14,324 nucleotides of DNA from Bacteroidales bacterium (lineage in GTDB: Bacteria > Bacteroidota > Bacteroidia > Bacteroidales > Muribaculaceae). The stretch lies in assembly GCA_004552725.1 (NCBI GenBank), contig SFNM01000048.1, forward strand, positions 1 through 14,324, in the 5' to 3' direction. Below the pieces are notes generated by a model that ran no database searches, was not told the DNA's origin, and saw only the letters and a list, made by a program, of their open reading frames with translations. Below, piece by piece: positions 1 through 6,192 of this stretch (position 1 is its first letter; each line of letters opens with the position of its first letter). The position numbers and the translations under genes are program-made.

Positions 1-163
1 TGAACACGGTGCCGACAAGAGTAGCCGCAAGGGAAAATATACCAACGGTGGCTTCTTCACCTGTGCGAAATGTCATCACCACAACTACGCAAAGCATAAG
101 AAGAATAATAATAGTAAAGACCAAAAATAGTCTCATTCGCTTGTAATACTGAGATCTTGCCAT
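1..163 (-). CDS. Small membrane protein, partial (3' end outside window)
   Basis: The first 54 residues are visible on the minus strand, starting at the ATG at 163 and running open off the left edge of the window. The N-terminus is basic (MARSQYYKRMR). A strongly hydrophobic segment follows at residues 12-32 (LFLVFTIIILLML...), then a short polar stretch (RTGEEAT) and the start of a second hydrophobic segment from about residue 40. This suggests an inner-membrane protein with at least two membrane helices. I do not recognise the family. Support for the start comes from a good Bacteroidetes-type promoter about 20 bp upstream (183-214) and the absence of an earlier in-frame hydrophobic start. 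It is transcribed divergently from the LysE-type gene at 362. The function is unknown. Confidence 0.7.
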   Translation of the reverse strand, partial: MARSQYYKRMRLFLVFTIIILLMLCVVVVMTFRTGEEATVGIFSLAATLVGTVF

Positions 164-182
164 ATTGTTTTAGGTTTATTGG

Positions 183-214
183 CAAAGTTAATGAAAATAA
201 GTGTAAGCGACAAG
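183..214 (-). promoter_or_regulatory. Bacteroidetes-type promoter for the leftward membrane-protein gene
   Basis: On the minus strand the -7 box TAACTTTG (190-183) matches TAnnTTTG exactly. It is preceded, after a 20-bp spacer, by CTTG (214-211), one mismatch from the -33 box TTTG. The predicted start of transcription lies only about 10-15 nt before the ATG at 163, so the leader would be very short. Confidence 0.65.
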
Positions 215-281
215 TATATTAGGGAATAATGATAAAAAGAGAGGTATAATATAGCAAAAAGGGTAAAAAGTATGGCCAATG

Positions 282-313
282 TTTGGCAGTTTCATAGTTT
301 TTTTCTAAATTTG
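282..313 (+). promoter_or_regulatory. Bacteroidetes-type promoter for the LysE/CBM9/NlpC/epimerase run
   Basis: TTTG (282-285), a 20-bp spacer and TAAATTTG (306-313) match the primary sigma factor promoter form of Bacteroidetes at every fixed position. The start of transcription would be near 320, giving a leader of about 40 nt before the ATG at 362. No other strong promoter was noticed before the following three genes, which fits one transcript. Confidence 0.75.
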
Positions 314-322
314 CTTGTTGTA

Positions 323-352
323 ATGGCCGCGAATACTGGCCATGCTATGTGA
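323..352 (+). promoter_or_regulatory. Leader inverted repeat and 9-codon mini-ORF
   Basis: The short leader before the LysE-type gene holds ATGGCC (323-328) and GGCCAT (338-343), a perfect 6-bp inverted repeat with a 9-nt loop. The same stretch is a tiny reading frame (MAANTGHAM) that starts at 323 and stops with TGA at 350-352. It is in frame with the main gene and ends 9 nt before its ATG. It could be an operator, an mRNA hairpin or an upstream ORF, or it could be chance. No function is shown. Confidence 0.3.
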
Positions 353-361
353 AACACCTTA

Positions 362-1012
362 ATGGAACAACTGTTCTACATATTGCTGCGAGGCTTAGCC
401 ATAGGTATACTGCTGTCGGCTCCAATGGGTCCGGTGGGAGTGTTTATTGTGCAGCGCACTCTTAGCAGAGGGCGTTGGCCTGCTATGTTGAGTGGTGTAG
501 GCGCCGGATTGAGCGATTTGATGTATTGCTCTATCGCGGGCTTCAGTATGAGTTTTGTCACCGATTATATTGAGGCTCATGAGCATAGTTTGAAATTGAT
601 AGGTAGCATCATCATTGTGGTGTTCGCTATCTATTTATACAGGAAAAATCCTACCCGAACGCTTAAGGCAGCGGATTCTAACGGCGGAATGTCAACATAT
701 TGGGCCGACTTTATGACCGGCTTCTTGTTTACGCTGTCCAACCCGCTGATATTGCTGATGATTATGCCGTTTTTTGCGCGCTTCACCTTTATCCAACCGG
801 ATTTTATGTATTATCACTACATTGTAGGCTTTTTATCGATTTTTCTTGGAGCATTGCTGTGGTGGTATGGCATCACTTGGTTGGTCAACAAGTTGCGGCG
901 TCGGTTTAATGTTCGGTCGCTCAAGGTCGTTAACCGAGTAATTTCAGCAATATTGATGGCAATGGCACTGATTGGTATAGTATCGTCAATACCACCATTA
1001 TTTTTCAATTAA
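362..1012 (+). CDS. LysE/RhtB-family membrane translocator
   Basis: This 216-residue protein is a membrane transporter of the LysE superfamily, whose characterised members export amino acids. The N-terminal signature is visible: a first helix running into SAPMGPVGVF, then the R-T-L-S-R-G stretch and GVGAGLSDLMY, matching the family pattern P-x-GP ... G ... GxGAxxxD. About six hydrophobic segments can be seen, near residues 6-28, 40-62, 75-94, 113-138, 148-172 and 192-212. A basic loop (LRRRFNVR) lies before the last helix. The length is normal for the family. It is the first gene of the run: the next ORF begins 1 bp after its stop. The substrate cannot be read from sequence. Being next to a murein dipeptide pathway it might move amino acids or small peptides, but that is inference only. 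Confidence 0.85.
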   Translation: MEQLFYILLRGLAIGILLSAPMGPVGVFIVQRTLSRGRWPAMLSGVGAGLSDLMYCSIAGFSMSFVTDYIEAHEHSLKLIGSIIIVVFAIYLYRKNPTRTLKAADSNGGMSTYWADFMTGFLFTLSNPLILLMIMPFFARFTFIQPDFMYYHYIVGFLSIFLGALLWWYGITWLVNKLRRRFNVRSLKVVNRVISAILMAMALIGIVSSIPPLFFN

Positions 1013-1013
1013 G

Positions 1014-1688
1014 ATGGAAGCAAAGAAGATGGAACTGCAAATACCATATATCGCTGAATTAGACAACATTAGCGATACAGAAGAGCAAGAACGGCTATTG
1101 ATAGCACGCGGTGCTATTGGGCTCATTGACAATGTAAATTGGCCGGAAGAGGCTCAAGCACGTCCCATATCGATGTTTGTGGCTGCATATTCCCACTCCG
1201 GCATCTACATTCAATATATGGTACGGGGCCGGAGTTTGAGAGCGGAAAATACCGCAGACCTATCGGCTGTGGCATCGGATTCCTGCGTAGAATTTTTCGT
1301 TGAGCCACATAGCAATGGCCATTATTGGAATTTTGAGTTCAACTGCATTGGTGCGCTGAACGCATCCCATCGCACCGAGCGCCACAAGCCCACTCGCCTT
1401 TCACCTGCAGAGTTGGCATCGGTAAAGCGTTATCCCTCGCTTGGCCGCGAGCCGATACCATCCACCGATGGGTTGCACACTTGGCAATTGATGGTGTTCA
1501 TTCCCTTTGAGTTGATTGGACTTTCTTGGCCGTTGCCTACAAGCATACGTGCCAACTTCAACAAGTGCGGTTCAGCCACACTTGAGCCCCATTTCCTTTC
1601 CTGGAGCCCGATAGCCACAGCTAAGCCCGACTTTCATCGCGTGGAATATTTCGGCAAATTGATTTTTGAGAATACTAACATACAATAA
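1014..1688 (+). CDS. Carbohydrate-binding family 9-like (DOMON-like) protein
   Basis: This 224-residue protein resembles the CBM9-like/DOMON-type beta-sandwich proteins common in Bacteroidetes. The features seen are an early D-N-V-N-W segment, a central stretch with DSCVEFFVEPHSNGHYWNFE (the typical 'S/D-x-VE-x-F ... YxxFEFN' pattern), and a late W-x-L-x-x-xIPFELIG followed by RANFNKCG. No signal peptide is visible, so it may be cytoplasmic, which is unusual for a sugar-binding module. The start at 1014 lies 1 bp after the transporter stop. A second ATG at 1029 (MELQIPYI) is equally plausible and would shorten it by five residues. The stop lies 10 bp before the next gene's likely start. The ligand is unknown, and I infer only that it works with its operon neighbours. 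Confidence 0.75.
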   Translation: MEAKKMELQIPYIAELDNISDTEEQERLLIARGAIGLIDNVNWPEEAQARPISMFVAAYSHSGIYIQYMVRGRSLRAENTADLSAVASDSCVEFFVEPHSNGHYWNFEFNCIGALNASHRTERHKPTRLSPAELASVKRYPSLGREPIPSTDGLHTWQLMVFIPFELIGLSWPLPTSIRANFNKCGSATLEPHFLSWSPIATAKPDFHRVEYFGKLIFENTNIQ

Positions 1689-1698
1689 TTCTAAAACC

Positions 1699-4089
1699 AT
1701 GAAACTAACCCACATATTCACTATTATGGCGATGGCGGCTACACCGTTAGCATCAGCGGCTACACCGTTGGAGACCGACTCGGTGGCAGCAACAGAAGCC
1801 CGTACCGTAGCCGACTTTCCACTAACGCTTGATCAAGCCTATCAACAAGCACTACAGAAATACCCCACACTCTCACGCACGCAATTCGACCAATATGTGG
1901 CCGACGGATATATCGAAACTATGGTTTTCGATGGAGAAACACGCGTATTCCGCAAAGCAGTGCGCAATCTGCCATTGCTTTGTCCTGCGCTAAGCGGCTG
2001 GGAACATCGCGGAGCCGATGCCACACCTCGCGACATCTCATACGTTGACTCCGTAATCCGTGCCGAGCAAGGCAATTTGGCCATAGGAGCCGGACACCGC
2101 GTGAACTTTACTTTTACTATTACAGTGCCGGTGACCGAAGACATTGCAGGCGACACCGTGCGCGTATGGATGCCGGTGCCAATGAAGACTCGTCGTCAGC
2201 CATACGTGGAAATTCATCGCGCTTCTCCGTTCAATTATGTATTGAGCGAAGGTCGCTCGGTTCACAATACCATCTACTTTGAAGCCGTAGCAGGAAAAGT
2301 GGGTAGCGAACTTGTATTCACATATACTGCCACATTCGACAATTATGGTGAGTATTTTTCGCCCGATGACATTTTGGCAAAGATGAAGCCATACAACAAG
2401 CGGTCCGAAATATATCGCAAGTATACTGCTTTTGATAATCGTCATATTGTGCCGCTACGCAAGTTGGCCCGCCAAATCGTTGGCAATGAGAAAAATCCAT
2501 TCCGCCAGTCGGAGTTAGTGTATGATTATATCATCAACAACTATCCATGGGCCGGCGCACGCGAATATAGCACCATTCCTTGCATACCGCAATATGTCAT
2601 TGATAATGGCCACGGCGACTGTGGCCAAGTGGCACTGCTTTACATCTCGCTGATGCGCTCGTTGGGCGTGCCTGCGCGCTGGGAAAGCGGCTGGATGCTC
2701 CACCCGGGCGATGTAAATATGCACGATTGGGCAGAAGTATATTTCGAAGGCGTGGGCTGGGTGCCTGTCGACCCATCTTTCGGCCGCTACACTCCTGCAC
2801 ACGATGCCGACCATGTGAATTTTTACTCTCACGGCCAAGATGCTCACCGCATGGCTTGCAACTGCGGCGTGGGCGAAGGCTTCTTCCCGGCAAAACGATA
2901 TATCCGCTCCGAAACCGTAGATGCTCAATTGGGCGAAGTGGAAACATCACGCGGCAACATATATTATAAGAATTGGGATACCGATTTGCATCTGAATTGG
3001 GTGAAACCCATTTCGCGCGTAGATGGAATAATTAATAATGTACATCGCTCCGTGGCCCCCGACAGCCGCCAGGTGCTGTTCTCCGCAACCCTCTCGGATG
3101 ACAAGCCGAGCGTACTCCGCGGCGCCACTTCCGAGCAAAGTGCGCACGATGCATTGTGCGAAGCATTGCGCCAAAATAGCGTGGAATTTGTCGACTCTAT
3201 GACCGTATATCCAAGCAATGATATGGCCTTAGTTAATATTTCCGTAGGAACGATGCGCACGGCTCCGCGCTACTCCGGAGAGCAAGCCACTCAAGCCGTG
3301 ATGGGCACGCCCATCCGTATTCTCGAGAGCCAAGGAGGATGGAGCCGCGTTCAAACGCCCGATGGATATATCGGATGGATGACAAACTCATCATTCACTC
3401 GCCTGAGCGCCGACGAGTTCGATGCCTGGCGCACGAACAAAAATCGCTATGTAGTCACCTCTCTCACACCCGCTTACGGCTACGTATCAGCCAAAAGCAC
3501 AGAGCCGCGCGAAGTAATCACCGACCTGGTGCCCGGAGCAATCGTGATTATCAGCCAAGTGAGAATAGAGCAAAACGGCCGCGTACTTATCAACCTGCCC
3601 GACGGCCGTCCGGCATGGGCTGATTTGAATTTATTCGACCACATCAACCAGTGGGCAAATCAACCATTCAACGCGCAAAAAATATTAGATAGCGCATACT
3701 CCATGTTTGGCTCCTCATACACCTGGGGTGGCACATCAGCCAAAGGCTGCGACTGCTCCGGTTTGGTGAAAATCTCATACCTCAACAATGGCTTGATTCT
3801 GCGTCGCGACGCTTCACAACAAGCCCTCATCGGCACTCATCCTTCACTTAACGAAGTGCAAGCCGGCGACTTGTTGTTCTTCGGCGAAAACACCCCCGGC
3901 AAAATCACTCACGTAGGAATATATGATGCCGACGGCTTCTATATCCACCAAGCAGGCCTGGTGCACCGTAGCGCAATAGCCCCCGGCGACAGCACATTCG
4001 AACGACCCGTGCTCACTATCAGCCGCATCGCCGGCAACGAGGGTAGCGAAGGCATCACTCGTGCGGCAGACCACCCCTGGTTCTTCTAA
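1699..4089 (+). CDS. Secreted transglutaminase-like / SH3 / NlpC-P60 fusion peptidase
   Basis: This is a 796-residue exported cysteine-peptidase fusion. The start at 1699 is preferred over an ATG 33 nt upstream because it avoids overlap with the previous gene and gives a clean signal peptide (MKLTHIFTIMAMAATPLASA). A beta-rich region (about 130-240) precedes a transglutaminase-like domain with a full triad: C308 in GDCGQVALL, H342 in MHDWAEV and D358 in PVDPSFG. Two SH3-like segments follow, about 530-568 (GGWSRVQTPDGYIGW) and 584-648. A C-terminal NlpC/P60 domain has C686 in CDCSGLV, H738 in ITHVGIY and H750 in YIHQAG. NlpC/P60 enzymes with SH3 domains usually cut the D-Glu-diamino acid bond of murein peptides. 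The product would be the substrate type of the epimerase encoded 25 bp downstream. The role of the transglutaminase-like part (protease or amidase rather than cross-linker) is inference. Confidence 0.88.
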   Translation: MKLTHIFTIMAMAATPLASAATPLETDSVAATEARTVADFPLTLDQAYQQALQKYPTLSRTQFDQYVADGYIETMVFDGETRVFRKAVRNLPLLCPALSGWEHRGADATPRDISYVDSVIRAEQGNLAIGAGHRVNFTFTITVPVTEDIAGDTVRVWMPVPMKTRRQPYVEIHRASPFNYVLSEGRSVHNTIYFEAVAGKVGSELVFTYTATFDNYGEYFSPDDILAKMKPYNKRSEIYRKYTAFDNRHIVPLRKLARQIVGNEKNPFRQSELVYDYIINNYPWAGAREYSTIPCIPQYVIDNGHGDCGQVALLYISLMRSLGVPARWESGWMLHPGDVNMHDWAEVYFEGVGWVPVDPSFGRYTPAHDADHVNFYSHGQDAHRMACNCGVGEGFFPAKRYIRSETVDAQLGEVETSRGNIYYKNWDTDLHLNWVKPISRVDGIINNVHRSVAPDSRQVLFSATLSDDKPSVLRGATSEQSAHDALCEALRQNSVEFVDSMTVYPSNDMALVNISVGTMRTAPRYSGEQATQAVMGTPIRILESQGGWSRVQTPDGYIGWMTNSSFTRLSADEFDAWRTNKNRYVVTSLTPAYGYVSAKSTEPREVITDLVPGAIVIISQVRIEQNGRVLINLPDGRPAWADLNLFDHINQWANQPFNAQKILDSAYSMFGSSYTWGGTSAKGCDCSGLVKISYLNNGLILRRDASQQALIGTHPSLNEVQAGDLLFFGENTPGKITHVGIYDADGFYIHQAGLVHRSAIAPGDSTFERPVLTISRIAGNEGSEGITRAADHPWFF

Positions 4090-4114
4090 TCGTAAATCCC
4101 TAATACACAATACT

Positions 4115-5245
4115 ATGAATCGCAGAAATTTTCTCAAAGCATCAGCCCTCGGATTGGCCTTTGCAGCATCTCCAATATCCCTGAGCGCCGCAGGCGAAGC
4201 CACCCGCCAAACCGGGCGTAGCGGCCGCCTCAACTTGTCGTTTGAGCCTTACGAACTCAAGTTGCGCCACGCGTTCAACCTCGCTCGCTCGCAGCGCACC
4301 ACCACTCCCGACGTGCAAGTGCGCATCGAATACGACGGCATCGTGGGCTACGGTGAGGCTTCAATGCCACCCTACCTCGGCGAGTCGGTCGACAGCGTAT
4401 GCACCTTCCTCAACTCGCTGGATTTAGCCCAATTCAGCGACCCATTCCGCTTGGAAGAAATCCTCCAATATGTAGACTCCGTGGCTGAGAACAATCGTGC
4501 AGCCAAGGCATCAGTCGACATCGCATTGCACGACCTCCTGGGCAAGATTATGGGACAGCCATGGTATAAAATTTGGGGACTATCTCCCGAAAAAGCACCT
4601 AACACCTCTTTTACCATCTCATACGATGCCGACCCCGCTGAAATGCAGGCCAAAATCGACGAAACCAAGCCCTTCAAAGTAGTGAAAGTAAAAATGGGCG
4701 TGGGCCACGATAAAGAAACCGTAGAAGCACTGCGCAAGGTGTCAGATGTGGCTATTTGCGTTGACGCCAACCAAGGTTGGACCAACAAAGAAGAAGCATT
4801 GGCAATGTGCGAATGGCTGGCCGAACGCAATTGTATGTTCGTAGAACAACCGATGCCCAAAGAAATGATTGAAGAAACCGCATGGCTCCGCGCTCGCTCT
4901 CCCCTGCCCCTCATCGCCGACGAATTTCTACAACGCTTACCCGATGTAATACGAGCTGCCGAGGCCTACGACGGCATCAACATTAAGTTAATGAAGAGCA
5001 CCGGCATGCACGAAGCATATCAAATGGCCACTCTGGCTCGCGGATTGGGCATGCGCCTCATGTTAGGTTGCATGACCGAAACATCCTGCGCCGTTACTGC
5101 CGCCGCCCAACTCTCGCCAATGGTAGATTGGGCCGACCTCGATGGCAACCTCCTCATCGCCAACGACCGTTTCGACGGCATCAAAATCATCGACGGCAAA
5201 GTTACAATCCCCGACCGCCCCGGCATCGGTGTCGAACTCCTCTAA
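4115..5245 (+). CDS. Tat-exported dipeptide epimerase (enolase superfamily, L-Ala-D/L-Glu type)
   Basis: This 376-residue protein is a member of the muconate-lactonizing subgroup of the enolase superfamily, most like dipeptide epimerases that convert L-Ala-D-Glu to L-Ala-L-Glu in murein peptide use. The active site is complete: K191-V-K193 (acid/base), metal ligands D217 (DANQGW), E244 (VEQPMP) and D269 (IADEF), and K291 (NIKLMK). The D341-L-D343 motif of dipeptide epimerases binds the substrate amino group. The start at 4115 gives a twin-arginine leader, NRRNFLKA followed by a hydrophobic segment ending in A-rich residues. The enzyme is therefore predicted to fold in the cytoplasm and be exported. 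A start at 4061 is possible in frame but would overlap the previous gene and bury the Tat motif. The exact dipeptide preference (Ala-Glu, Pro-Glu or other) cannot be read from sequence. Confidence 0.9.
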   Translation: MNRRNFLKASALGLAFAASPISLSAAGEATRQTGRSGRLNLSFEPYELKLRHAFNLARSQRTTTPDVQVRIEYDGIVGYGEASMPPYLGESVDSVCTFLNSLDLAQFSDPFRLEEILQYVDSVAENNRAAKASVDIALHDLLGKIMGQPWYKIWGLSPEKAPNTSFTISYDADPAEMQAKIDETKPFKVVKVKMGVGHDKETVEALRKVSDVAICVDANQGWTNKEEALAMCEWLAERNCMFVEQPMPKEMIEETAWLRARSPLPLIADEFLQRLPDVIRAAEAYDGINIKLMKSTGMHEAYQMATLARGLGMRLMLGCMTETSCAVTAAAQLSPMVDWADLDGNLLIANDRFDGIKIIDGKVTIPDRPGIGVELL

Positions 5246-5262
5246 CCAACCGCACTCAATAT

Positions 5263-5311
5263 GAATTAGCCCAATAGGCCCTATTAGCCTATATGGGCTA
5301 ATTCTGCTTTT
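5263..5311. terminator. Hairpin terminator between convergent operons
   Basis: GAATTAGCCCA (5263-5273) and TGGGCTAATTC (5294-5304) form a perfect 11-bp stem. It continues inward with ATAGG (5274-5278) and CCTAT (5288-5292) after one bulged base. TTTT follows at 5308-5311 on the plus strand. It lies after the epimerase stop and just beyond the end of jetD, so it probably ends transcripts from both sides, better in the plus direction. Confidence 0.75.
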
Positions 5312-5328
5312 ACACCTCAGGCGAGCCG

Positions 5329-6192
5329 TTATCGAATGTAGCCTTCTTGGTCGTAGGCGCGAGCGTAGCGGTGGATTACAGCAATCAGGTCGGAGAGAGC
5401 CGCATCACCTTCGGCGATTAGGTTATGGAAGCGCTCGTACTGCTGCTGATAGCGCTCGCGCGAGCCATGAGCAAGCCGCTCATCGATGTCGGCCGGGATG
5501 AGATACTTGGCACGGGCGGGCAGATAGCGGTGGAACTCGCGCAGAAAGATGGCCACGCCGGCAAGGTCGAAGTCGCCGAAGTGAACGTAGCGATTGGGCA
5601 ACTGCTCAAGCCACTGCCGTAGGTCGGTCGATTGTGGATAGCGCGCCACAAACAGCAGCGGCACGCGGTCGCCGATTTCGCGCTCAAACAGAGCACGTTG
5701 GCGGCGGATTTGCAGGAAGTTCTCCATATTTTCAATGCCGACGATGATGGCATTGGCAGGTGGAATGAATTGCCGCCAGTCGGAAATGAATAAGCACACA
5801 CCTTCGGGCGGGCAAACGGTGCACTGTTCGCCGCGTAGCGTGCACTGAATCGGCTCGTAAGCGTTGACCATAAAGCCGGGGCAGGAGCGAACCGCCAGCA
5901 GTTTGGAGTTACCTGAAACGGCAGCCAAGTCAGCGCGAGAGGTGTCGCCATCGGTGAGAGCCGCAGCCATATCATCGAGGTTGGCGAGGCGTTCGTCGAC
6001 TGAGGCAAGTGTCTGCTCAAACATCGACGGATTCGCGGCGCGTATCACCGACCGCGAGCCGTGGGAGGCGGTGACAAGCGCTCCTTCACGTAGAAGCCTA
6101 TCAACCCACTCGCCGCGCAAAGCACTGACCGGCAACTGGTTACCAGCACGTAGCGATAGCAATTTGGCTATGAGCGCGGAAGTAATTCTCAT
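5329..6192 (-). CDS. jetD: Wadjet nuclease subunit JetD, compact form (Toprim)
   Basis: This 287-residue protein is the DNA-cleaving subunit of a Wadjet (MksG/EptD-like) system. The Toprim core is visible in order: E154-N155 in VGIENMENF, then D207-F-D209 in HFGDFDLAG, the acidic residues expected to bind metal for DNA cleavage. Residues 1-60 look like a winged-helix module (ITSALIAKLL ... WVDRLLREGALV), as in topoisomerase VI A-type folds. The protein is clearly shorter than the roughly 380-400 residues I associate with JetD of the best studied systems, and seems to lack an N-terminal arm. Four cysteines (C117, C124, C127, C133) precede the Toprim core and may bind a metal. Its ATG overlaps the jetC stop as ATGA, so translation is probably coupled. 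It is the last gene of the operon. Confidence 0.85.
   Translation of the reverse strand: MRITSALIAKLLSLRAGNQLPVSALRGEWVDRLLREGALVTASHGSRSVIRAANPSMFEQTLASVDERLANLDDMAAALTDGDTSRADLAAVSGNSKLLAVRSCPGFMVNAYEPIQCTLRGEQCTVCPPEGVCLFISDWRQFIPPANAIIVGIENMENFLQIRRQRALFEREIGDRVPLLFVARYPQSTDLRQWLEQLPNRYVHFGDFDLAGVAIFLREFHRYLPARAKYLIPADIDERLAHGSRERYQQQYERFHNLIAEGDAALSDLIAVIHRYARAYDQEGYIR

Noticed and set aside
4372..4914. Minus-strand frame of 180 residues inside the epimerase gene
   Set aside because: It is antisense to the conserved epimerase barrel and is rich in serine and alanine as expected for a shadow frame.
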